From assembly GCA_021613375.1 (NCBI GenBank), contig CM038702.1, positions 29,715,349 through 29,779,348 on the forward strand: 64,000 nt of DNA. The letters run 5' to 3'. The DNA comes from Megaleporinus macrocephalus. Its lineage: Eukaryota; Chordata; Actinopteri; Characiformes; Anostomidae. How positions within the stretch are numbered: position 1 is the stretch's first letter; each line of letters opens with the position of its first letter. Below the pieces are notes generated by a model. The model did not search any database. It had not been told where the DNA came from and was given only the letters and a program-made list of their open reading frames with translations. The position numbers were made by a program, and so were the translations under genes. Positions 26,201 through 38,100 of the stretch are shown piece by piece.

Positions 26201-27860
26201 AAACCCAAGTTAATTTACCACTAATGTATCCAATAGCTGCACCTGCAACAGCAGCTTGGGAAAAAGGAGTTGTTTTTTATAGTCAAGTCAAGTTACAAGC
26301 TTATCACCTCTGGGTTTTATAAATAATATACCAATGCATGTAATATTGTAATTGACAGTAAGGAAATTAAAACCCCTGAATATAGTTAAACATTGCACAT
26401 CTTTATGATCAGAAACAGGAAAGGAGCCATATGCTTAAATATGAAGATATAAGTAGGCTATATATATCTTTACACTATGTGACATTAAAGAAGGTTCTTC
26501 ACGCTCACAGATCTAATTTACTAAAAACTATTCTGTTTTTGCAAGAAAATATACATTTAAACTGATTTTTTTTTTAAAAAACAAAAACTGGTTTGTGTAT
26601 GGCATTACCCTTTGGACCCCCTTATTTTTAAGATCAGCAGAATTGTCTACTGGTACATTCAACCTTTCATTAGTTTACTGAGAGAAGGTACATCACTACC
26701 TCTCACAAATTCTGGCCCTAATCACAGATTAAATCTCTTACAGCATTCCTTGTGTATTTAAACTCAGCATGAGTCTGCCTTTAAGCCAGAGAGGCCTTTT
26801 CAGAGATGGGTGGGTGGGTGGATTACATTTCATTCCACAGGTAGGTAAAAGCTGCCACAGTGAAATGGTTCATTTGCTGTAATAATGTAAAACATGAAGC
26901 CTGATCCACAGTGAGTGGCCTTCTAGTATAACTAAAACACTCGTTTTAAAACAAGCACTGCACAAACTACATTTAAGTGTCAATAACAGAAAGTTACTTA
27001 CAGCTGCCTTTGTAGTCTGCTTTAACTCTTAAGTATAAATTTGGCTAAACTGATGAAAAGGTCCTTGCCAAACATGAGAAAGTATTCATTGTTCAACAGC
27101 ATCCTCATCTGTTTTACCATGTGTTTATATACTATACTAGTAACAAAGTTAGTTATCTCTGTTAACTCTTAATTGAAGGCATCAGGCTAGCATTCGCATA
27201 GACTGTTACACAAAATAAGTTAATAGTGGAACAATAATTCGATGAGTTTGGGATAAGAAAAATTAACTGAAAAATGTGATGTATTACAGTGAAACAGGCG
27301 AGGTTTGTTAAATTGACCACTGTAGTAGGCTTGTTTTTTGGCACAACTTTTTGGCTTCCCTATTCCTCTGCCCACCCTCCATAATCAACAAGTCACCATC
27401 ACTGTTAAGTCTTGATGACAAAAAAACCCCACCAATTATTGGAATACTGGATTATAATTCTTATTTAAGGAGAGAAGAACAGTGTGATGTTTGGCTAGTA
27501 TCATTGAAACAGTCTTGAATTGTGAATGGCTGATGGTAACACTTGAGCATACTGTTTTTATACTACTTTGACCTACAGCTGAGAACAATTAACTTAAAAG
27601 AACCCTTTGTGTGCTTATAATTGTGCCAAAAAGCAAAATGATCAAAACACAGGGTTTTTACATAAAATTTTATAGAAAAAGGCAATATAATTTGAAAATA
27701 AATATGTTTACTACATGACAGACAGTTGTTTATAATAGACATATTTACAGAAAGTAAATAAATAAACCAAATAAACTAAAATAAACTAAAATCAGGCAGT
27801 CTCTTTTATGACACAATGACAAAATCATAAATGTACTAAGGGTTTGGTGGCATATGATTT
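23250..27860. other. Gene-free stretch downstream of vegfa
   Basis: About 4.6 kb of AT-rich sequence with no supported exon on either strand. It lies 3' of the vegfa transcription unit. Open frames are short and lack family resemblance. A 13-bp A-rich run at 24426-24438 is low complexity. Confidence 0.4.
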
Positions 27861-27873
27861 CTTTCGGCTATGG

Positions 27874-27879
27874 TTTATT
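27874..27879 (-). terminator. Candidate poly(A) signal AATAAA
   Basis: Minus-strand AATAAA, the first canonical hexamer encountered downstream of the vegfa stop. Two ATTAAA variants lie closer (28870-28875, 28587-28592), so alternative ends are possible. Confidence 0.35.
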
Positions 27880-29010
27880 GTTAAAGGTATGAAGAATTCA
27901 TGGTTCACACTCAGAGTTCTTGTTGAATCACAACATACACACTCCCTTTCACACCCACATTCAAAACATGCAGCGAAATCACAACGTTTTTAGGCAAATT
28001 GAGAAAAAGAAATAATCAGTTATGGGAATGTTATCTTCTCATCTAATGAAAATACTCATTAAGATATAACACTGCACTTAAATAGATCCAATTTAAATAC
28101 CGACAGTAAAAATAATGAAAATATACTTAAGTTCTTAATTATAGATTCTGGGGTATCAGAATATTATCATTAAACTTGGCCTCAAGTTTTTAAAATTCTC
28201 CATGTTGTATTTTACTGCATGCTGAATGATTTTAAAAAATGTCACACAGAAACAGGTCATTATAATCTCAAGTAGTCATCTGTCTTTCAGTAAAGAATGG
28301 ATTCAAGTCACAGAATCTAAGCAAAGTGGTTTCCATACTGAATAACTTATATTCCCTTATGAAAGCAGATGCGCCCCAGGTCCTCTTCTATCCTTCCGTG
28401 CAGACAGTGGCTTGGTGCAAATGCTAATAACAGTTTTGCACTTACACATTTCACATGGTCTCCATCAGAAAGATGCCTTGCCACAGACAAGTTGTCGGCA
28501 TTTTCTAAACAGCTGATCACAAATTTCACTGTTCTTTGATGTGCTGTTGAGCGAAACAACTTGGTTCTTACAGATAAATGTTTCTTTTTAATGTCTGTTG
28601 TTTTGTTTATCCATATATTGCAAAAAAAAAACCCCAAAACAAAACAGAACTCCACCGCAAATCCAGTGATATGATGAATCAATGGGTGATTCTGATTTTG
28701 TTATACAGCCACACGTTAGCAAAATGCAATGAGACGTCACTTGACCAGCTGACATGTCCAAACCTCATGTTTAGTCGCTTTGGCAGCAATTCCTTCTACT
28801 CACACTATATATTTCAGTCCTTATATATTTGCTAAATATACACATTTGTGGAAATATACAGGGGGGCAGATTTAATTTGCTCTTTCATGCACACTTTCCT
28901 TAGTCAGTCCAGGGGGAATGCTTCCAGACTCCAGAGTCGACAGGTCAAAGGTTAAGGTTCAAAGTGCTGTGCCATGAATTATTAGTGAATATTCCTTCAT
29001 ACCAGAATCC

Positions 29011-29013
<3 letters not shown>

Positions 29014-29103
<90 letters not shown>
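29014..29103. repeat. (TA)n microsatellite in the vegfa 3' UTR
   Basis: About 45 uninterrupted AT/TA units, beginning about 6 nt after the vegfa stop codon in the transcript. Confidence 0.95.
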
Positions 29104-29106
<3 letters not shown>

Positions 29107-29109
29107 ATC

Positions 29110-29131
29110 TCATCTCCTTGGCTTGTCACAT
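29110..29131 (-). CDS. vegfa: vegfa exon 8 (CDKPRR and stop)
   Basis: Acceptor TTTTTCTTTTTCAG precedes A-TGT-GAC-AAG-CCA-AGG-AGA-TGA. It encodes the CDKPRR tail typical of the exon 8a, pro-angiogenic form. The C-terminal arginine is the neuropilin-binding (CendR) residue in the family. No exon 8b-like alternative was identified. Confidence 0.95.
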
Positions 29132-32100
29132 CTGAAAAAGAAAAAGGGATAAGACATGATGATATATGAACACCAACATATACCAAAAATATACCAATCA
29201 AAATAGAGTACATTTACACTTGCTCCTAAGAGCTGAATGAAATTTTTTAAGTTATGCTGACGCAATTCAGGCTTTTGCGATTCACATTTAAAAAATGAAA
29301 CCTACCCAGATTTTGCAAATGGATTTCCAAATGGAGCTATTTCCAAATGAAGCTGTCTATCACTAGAACGATAGAACATGGTGTACAGATAGGGTTAAGG
29401 CAGCAGCTTGACAATCTAGTTAAATGCTACTGTAATAATGGAAATAGTTACCAGAACAATACAACAAAATTCTAATACTGCCTCACCTCATTAGGAATTT
29501 GTGGAATAGATTCAACAAGGTTCTGGGAACGTTTTTAAGAGATTCTGGTCTGCTGCTGTCAATTTGTCAATATGAAATCCATGCTGCGACCTAAAGGTCC
29601 TCTATTGGATTCAGATCTGGTAAAGCCACTGAAGTACAGTAAATTCATTCTATGTTCTTGGAATCAGTTTGAGATATGCTTTATCACATGGTGTATTGAT
29701 ATGTTGAATTTTAGCAAAGAGTGTCAACAATAATATTCAGATACAGCTGTTTGATTAGCCCTATGTGTGGCAAGAAAAAAAATCTGCAAACCATTACATA
29801 ACCACACCAGCTTAAAATGCTGACACAAAAAAAGAAACAAGATTAATCAAACCATATAATAGTTTTTCTAGTTCTCAATTGTCCAGTGTGCTCTTGTGCT
29901 CTTGGCTTGAAGGAAAACATGGGTTGGTCTTCTGCTGTTGTAGCTCATTTTTAATTTAATATATCAAATTTTAAAAATAATCTAATGCTAGGTTTAGGTT
30001 CATTTACTTGTTCAGAAACCCCTTATGCATGTTTCTTGGTGATGACTCTTATTCTGAAGAGAAGGGCTAGTAGCTATTTGTAGTTGTAGCAAGCTTTAAG
30101 CAGTTTTAAACACAAAGTACAGCTATGATTTCTTTTGTTGAGATTTCATTAAAGTTGGAATATGGATCATAATCCTGACTCTCTCAATTTTCTTGGGATA
30201 CCCCCCACTGTGTATGTATGTGTTTAGTAATTGGTAGTAATTTGACCGAATAGTTCAGTTACTCATGATCTAATGATGTGTTCATGTTAAATGAAGTTTT
30301 CATGTTAAAACTTGTTTCATGGATTTATCATGCGGCCCCTCTCTAACTACTGTTTAAAAGGTAAATCTGTAGTAAATACATGTCATTTTCTGGCACATAC
30401 TTTGCATATACATAGTGCATACTTACAATTGTATGGGGCATATGTAGTCCTTGTGCATAATTTGCTATTTTAATATGTACAGAGTAACTAAGGTGAGAAA
30501 TATGAGATATAGTTTAGCTTTTAATGCTAAAAAGATTTAGGGCAAGTACCACCAAACTTGCTTACTTATGTAATGTTTACTTATGTAATAGGTTACAGGT
30601 ACATGTGACAAAGGTATAAAAATGTGAGGGTGCCCACCACTGAGTAATCAGTAAGAACCTTTTTCCAGTACAGTAAACCATTTTGTATTGTTTGGTTAAT
30701 TTAAATGAAACCATTACCCAGTAACTACCTGTTTCTGTTTTCTTCAAATGTACATAATATAACAAACAAGCTACTAAATCCAAAAGGCAGACAGCAATGA
30801 TTCAAGCACAGAACATAACAAAACCTAAGGAGTATAAAAAGCTCCCATCTGGGCCTGTAGTGATGACATCATTGAGAGCATCAGCACATGTGAAAACACA
30901 AAAATCCCACATTAAGAAATAATTGTTTTACATGAAATCATCTGTGCTACTATTATTGGCGCCACTGATGTTAATACTTTGTACAACCCCCTTTTGCCAA
31001 CAAGACAGCATTTAATCTTTTCCTGTAACATTTCACAAGAAAGAAGAATAAAGAGAGAGGGATCTTTGACCATTCCTCTTTGCCATCTCTTTAAATCGTC
31101 CTCTCCTCTCTTATGCACTTTCTTCTTCAGCTCACCCCACAGCTTTTCAATTGGGTTTAGGGAACTGAAATGGCCATGGAAGGAGCTTGATTTTGTGTCT
31201 GGTGTAGATTTGGCCACATGTTTAGGGTAATTATCTTGCTGAAATACCCAGTGACAATCCATCTTCAGATTTCAGGCAGAGGCCACTTGATTTTGATTTA
31301 AAATGTCTGGGTATTTCAAAGAGTTCATGATGCCATGCACCCTAACAAAGTTCCCAGGGCCTTGGGAAGAAAAACAGGCCCACAGCATCACTGATACTCT
31401 CCCATACTTCACAGGGTGCATGAGGTGCTTTTCTGCATACTCATCTTTTGTGTTATGCTGGACCCACTGAGAGTGTTTGTTGCCAAAAAGCTGTATCTTG
31501 GTCTCATCTGACCAAAGCACATGGTCCCAGTTGAAGTCCCAGTACCGCTTAGCGAACTCCAGACGTTTACGTTTATGCTTGTAAGTGCATATTTACCATA
31601 AAATTCTGAGTAAGTGCTGTTTTACACACTTGATACTTTTCATGTAGTTACTAACTATGTGCAAAGTATGTACTAGAAAATAATTTTTAATTACTTCACA
31701 TTTACCTATTAAATTCTAAGCATGTGAAGGTGTACCAACCTGGTAGAAATTTTACGTAATTTACTACATATGTGCAAAACATGTACCATACAATTAATTC
31801 TAAGAACCAAAATATTTACCTATTAAATACAAGTTACATACAGTAATCTAAAAATAATATGTAGTTTTTGCACCTGAACAAAATACCTAAAATGGCTGGT
31901 GTGTATAAAAAAATTTTTTTTAAAAATATACAACTTGATTAAAGCCTACATTGCTTTGAAAAATTGTTTATATTTGTTTGATCACCTGGATACCTTGATG
32001 CACCTAAACACATATAAAAACTCATTTGGAAAATCTGAGATTTAGTTTGAATCTCAGCACAATGTAAATACAACATGATTTGTCAGAGAGGGTTTATGAA

Positions 32101-35100
32101 ATTTGCATATTGCTTACTGTAACATCAGTAATGCCTAGGCCAATTTTAATGATTATGAGTATAGATATATTGTGCAGGTCTAACATATACACACACACTG
32201 ACCTGCATGTCCTTTCATTAAGCTCAAGTTGCCTTAGTTTACAGTCAGCCTCTGAGTGTTTGCAGGAGCACTGGCATGTCTCTGGGTCCTGAACAAACAA
32301 CCTTCTCCTCCTCTCAGTACAGGTACTGCAGCACGGCTTACAGTGATTACTACAACCAGAAAAAAAGAGAGAGCAGAGGAAAGAGGAGGAGGCAATTGAT
32401 TTGATCAACATCACACAGTTGAAGGTTTTCATCACATTAATCAATCAGTTATTTCGCTCTGACCAGCACCCAGTGATTCACAGGTGAGTTTTTAGCAGCA
32501 ATAACCAGCAAGCAGTGGATTATCTGAACCCAAAGCTTAGGCCTGGCCTGTAGCCATGGAGTCTCTCCGCCTGAGAGCACATGGAAGAGTTTGGAGATGT
32601 TAGGCTGAGTGTGGCATGCACCTGCAAACCTTGTGGTGGTGAGAGATGTGCAACCATATTAAACAGATAAAACCAGACATACACACATGGCAACAGACAT
32701 TTCCTTCTCTGCAAAAAGCATTTAGTCACACATCACAAAATAAATACATAAATAATGCAAAATAAATCACAGTTCTAAGAACTTTTAAGATATAGAACTA
32801 CATTTTATTTTGTCTTACAAGCAGTGCTGGTTCAGAAGAATATATACAGAGCATACATACATTTTTTATGTATTTTAATTAAAATAAGCGGTTTGGGATT
32901 TGCAGTGGGTTAATCCTTTGTCAAAGTTATTACTTTATAGAGTAAACTGCATCACAGAACATATTAACTCAGGCCTACATCTTTGAATAAACTTAAAGTT
33001 CAAATGAAAATGTCATATGATATACCACTAAAAGGGTTGTGGAATGTGAAGGTTTTGGTTTTCAGAGAGACATGCTCATCAAGAAAACACACAAATTGAT
33101 GTGTTCTTGTTTATGGTGTAGCAGAATACCAACCATATAGGATAGTAATTCCACCTATGGTACAAAGTAAGACGAAACAAATATTTTGTAAACATTTACT
33201 CATTACACATATTTTCACATCTGTGAAAATGCCAAACAATGTGACAATATCTGCCTGGCAAGCAAGGCTTCAAAAACATACCTAATGTAGATTTACACAG
33301 TTGTTAGTGCTGACAGTAGAATTCAATAGAAATAACTTTTCTCAAATATATTATGATATTACCATATCAGATGATAATTATTAATTATTATGCTTAATTA
33401 GTTTTGCTCCATTAGACTAAAAGTTCTGCTGTTGTGTTCCCTTTGTTATGTTTTCTTACATTAAATCTACACCAAAGCAAAACTTACACAGTAAAGGAAA
33501 TATTAACTTGGACAGAAACTTACTATGTATTTAGGATTTATATCATTGCTGTCCAAAGAAAATACATTACTACATATACTACACCATATATCTCCAGCTG
33601 TACATTAAGTACAAATTATTTACATAATCAGTGTCAGGAAAAAAAACACAAGTAACATATTCTTCTAAGAGAGAATTACCCAAAAGCTGTTTACTTTTGT
33701 AAATCCTACTGCCAAGTAATGCAAGTTGCAAAGTCTTTTTCAACAACAACAGTGCACAAATATATTACTGATGTTCTCCTTCAAAGAGACACTAGTATTT
33801 GCATAAGTAACTACCCAAACTCACCTCAGATGCCAGTACTAAAAACTTGCATTTCTGACACCTCAGAAAAATATAAAGCTCTACTCTTGCTTAAGATCTT
33901 AAAACAATAATGCCTTCAGGAAAGAAAAATAAAAAAAGAGATTTATATAATTCTCCTAGACAATATACATTCTCCTAGACAATATTAGATAGAAAGACGC
34001 TTGCCTAAACCTTCAGCTGCTCATATTTTTCTCTGGAGCAAAATGGCCCAATAATCTCACGTCTTATCAGAAATTTCAATAAATTAAGACATTCTCTTCA
34101 TCAACCATTATCTTCATCAACTATAGATGCATCAATACAGATTATAGTATTACCTCAAACAGTGCTCATTTACTCAACATCCAGTAGCACCTGGCAATGT
34201 GAAGTCTGATTCGCTGATAATACAAACTGGCAGTGTATAAGGGTCTATTTTAGGACTCCATGTTCTCCTTAGACATTCCGCCTGGGCATACTCCCACATG
34301 CTGTGTGATATTAACCTGTATTAAACTAACACAATTTCACTTCGAAAAGAAACATGCAACATGCAGCGGTATTAAAGTCTGCTTATGTCAACTTTAAGAA
34401 AACAAAATTGTGAGGTTTAAACATAAACAAGACGGCAGCACTTGGTCTTTGCTTTATATGAATACAAACCTACAGCTGTCCTACTGTGGACAAGACTGGA
34501 CAACCCTGCTACAGAGAGACCATATTGACCAATAGTTGTGTATCAATGCCTGGTTTAGCTTCAGTGCATAAAACTGCTCAATTCCACAGCGTTCACCCAG
34601 GCTGTTATGTTGTATAAAAAGGTTTATTCACAGCTGTCTGTAGTAGCTGTGTTTCATGTAGCATAAATCAAGCATTTTCATACATTGTGAGCAAAAAAAA
34701 TGAAAAGCTTTATTCATACAGGATGGTCTATGTAAATGTACAGTGTGAGTCACCAAAGAACAAGATTTTTAAAATGGCACACTGTATGCCTGGCTTTAGA
34801 GAAAGTACAACTACAGCTCTCAAGAAGATTGTTATAGACAGAACAGAAAACGGATCACTAAAACTGGTCCAAAAATCTCACTGAAGATACGTAAATATAT
34901 ATGGAAAATGAGAAGCTGAAAGAAATAAAAACTCTTAGACATCTTTGAAAAACTTAAAATCAGCAAGGCTTCTAATAAAAGAATAGAATAGTAAAGAGGC
35001 TTCTGTGTAACTTTCTGTAAGCTACATGTTTACATGTAACCTGAAAAGGGTGGTATATCGCTTTTTTATTAGTTTATCTAATCAAACCTTTGTTACATTT

Positions 35101-38100
35101 AATCAAGTCAGCTAATGAAATTTAACAGATAATGTGACTGCTACAATTCACTGAAAAGTCAGGAACTTTGTTCTTTTTTAACTATATCCGTCTAATCAAC
35201 AAATTTATCCTGAATTAAAACCCAAAAATCGTCATGTTTGACCCTATTCATGTTTATTTGTCCAACATTATTGTTTTACTCAAAGCCAAGATAAATGTTA
35301 CATTTCTTGGCTACCTAAGTCTTTTCCACAGAAGATATTGTTAATACAATATGAATTAATGGAATTCTTGAAGGAAATAGAAAAAACTTTCTCCTGATTG
35401 GATGAAAGCCATCATGCTTTTGGTAAAAACTATTTATTGCAGAACATAACAAATGTTAGCCTGGAATGTTGCAACATGACCAGAAGTAAAAACTTAACAT
35501 AAAATAAAAATAATGTACTTCATGTATTCCTGTTTAAACTAAAATAATTAGAATATTTGATTATTACACCAGGTGCAAAATGTGTTTCAACTGTCCTTTT
35601 TTAGTCTGTTTTATTTTTCCAGTAAACAATGACCTCCACATCTCCACAGATGTTTAACAAAATTTAAAAAAAAAGGGCTGCACGTTAACAAAATCTAGTT
35701 AGCACCAGTTTTAGTTTTTCTTAAATTTAGTTCAACAAGTGGAACAATCACAGGAAAAAAGTCAATCTATTTTTTTTTTTTAGCGAGGCAATGGAATTAC
35801 TTGGTTAATTTTATTTACATTTTAGTAAGATTTCAGGCAAGGGCTATTTGCTACTGATTATCCTTGAAGTGGAAAGTATGTTTTACAGCTAAAACAGTAT
35901 TAGCGGTATACTTGAGGCCTAATTTTTATACATATTTTTGTTCCCTTTTTTTTAGATAACAGTACATTGTGCTGTGCCAGAATTATTATTATTATTATTA
36001 TTGCATTGCAGTTGTAGTACAAAACTGAAAATATACATCTTTGTAAATAGCTACATTTTGAATAATTTCAAATGTCAAGATTCTGTACATTTTCTATGTA
36101 CATAGAAGTGGCTGGCTATTTAGTCTTAAACCCATCTGTCTCCAAATGTATCTAATTCACATTCTGTTTGATACAATGTAAACACATGACGAATACATGA
36201 GAGTGACATCAAAACTATTCTAAAATCACAGTCAGATCAAATCATTGTGGTTAAGTAATTATGTAATAATACTGACAGGCTTATACTGGCCATGTAACAA
36301 GTAGAAAGTCTGCAGCATGACATGTTGAGAGAGAAATAAAAAGTTAATTACTTTCACCTAACCTTTCACCTAACCTACATGACATTCAATCACTTAAAAT
36401 AAACAATGCACTAAAGTAACCAATCCACAACAGACAGGTTTTTCAAGTGCCAAAGCAATAGACAGCAACATCTCAGACTAAACTCTTAGTTGATTTGCAT
36501 AGCTCAGGAAAGCAAATCAAGGAATAGCAAACCAAGAAACTAGAGATGGAAAGATTAATCGGTTATGGATCAGTATCAGCCGATTTTTAATCAAAATATG
36601 CGATCAGTGATCGGCTGATATATCTCCAATTTAGCTGATCCCGAGAGCCGATCGATGGCGTTAAACAACGAGCCTAATTTCTGTATTTCCAGCTAGCGTT
36701 TAGTTGAAACCCCCTCCAGCCAGGGTCCCTGCAATTCCTATCTGATGGTGGAAATACATACCCTTTTATTTTCAACAGATTGACTAAAGCAGTGGCATCG
36801 CAAGAACAGTTTCCGTTAAGGGCATGTGCTGATAGAAAACATGTCTGTCTGGCAGTGTTTTACCTTATGTGACATAGACTCATCCAGGGCGTTTTGTAAA
36901 ATTAGTAAAATCAACGTGTCTTGTGGAGGAACCAAGAGAAGGACTTTTAACACTACTTATCTGATACGGCACTTAAGAATACACCACGCAGCTGAACACA
37001 GTGAGTATCAGCAAACAGCAGCGATCGCACGGCCAGCTAGCACAAAACAAATAACCCAGAAAACCGTGCAGACCAGATCTGACCGGTACGAACAGTACAG
37101 CAGCAACAATTCTATATTCTACATTTAATGATTGAAGTTTTTTGTTTAAAACAACCCAGAGTCTGTGTTTAAAGACTGGATTTATTAAATTACCTTTTTT
37201 GTTTAAAATTTTGTTTTTGATTTAACTATAAAAAGAAATTCTGCTCTGCTCAGTTCTGCTCAAAACAAGACAGAAAAATGGAAAATACCTACTTAGAAAT
37301 AACAAACAAAACAAACAATCGGGACACGGCACGCAGGACAAACTGAACACTGACATGGTCGTTATTTCAACAGAGATCCAAGATTAGTACCATTATCCGT
37401 AAGCCATGCAACAGGAGAAGGGGGAGGGGTGCTCTGTTACCATAAAATTATTTTTAATTTCTTTACCAATCATAGAACTAGATTTGCTGATTTGCTGTAG
37501 TACAATCCACTGATGGAACTAGGAGCTAGTCAGTAACAAATACAGTCAGATGGTGCATGCTACTAATTTTAGCATTTGCCAATTAGCAAATTCGGCCCTT
37601 AGAATGAAGAAGATATAGCTATAGTTTGCAGGTTCTAATTACCTTAAAAAAGTAAAGGTAAGGTTGGATTAGTTATGTGGGGGTGCATTAGTTTTAATTC
37701 GATTGTGGGATTGATTAATTAAAGGAGGCAAAATATTTCCTCCCATATTAATTTGATAACCAAGAGCATAACACTCAAGTGCAGGTGGGTGGAGGAGAAG
37801 GCTGAAGTGACATACAAGTCCTGTTTTTTGTCATGGTTTTTCTTTCGCTTTCTCTTTTGACCTTTCCCTTTGCCCCTCCGGGGTTTTCTGGAAAAGGAAC
37901 AAAACAACAACGAAGAACAACAACTGAATTGGGGAAGATGAGGCAACAGGTCAACTAAATAGTCAACGTGAATGTCTAGTGGAGATAAATGGGAAAGTAG
38001 AAGCAACAAGACTTATTTAGACGAATTCCAAAAATGATTTACAATAAGGTTAGAATAATTAACTCTCATTCATAACAATGAACAACTGGATGGAGAAGCA

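Larger units (their letters stand above)
27874..29109 (-). other. vegfa: vegfa 3' untranslated region (predicted)
   Basis: Begins directly after the TGA at 29110-29112. Within 7 nt it enters a (TA)n tract (29014-29103). ATTAAA occurs on the minus strand at 28870-28875 and 28587-28592, and AATAAA at 27874-27879. These are candidate polyadenylation signals, and the last would give a 3' UTR of about 1.25 kb. Several ATTTA words occur, for example around 28571-28576 and 28830. Vertebrate VEGFA mRNAs are known to have long AU-rich, regulated 3' UTRs. The 3' end here is inferred, not seen. Confidence 0.5.

Noticed and set aside
28959..29213. 84-codon minus-strand frame with IYIYIY run
   Set aside because: It reads through the (TA)n tract and covers vegfa exon 8 in the wrong frame. 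The true frame gives CDKPRR and stop.
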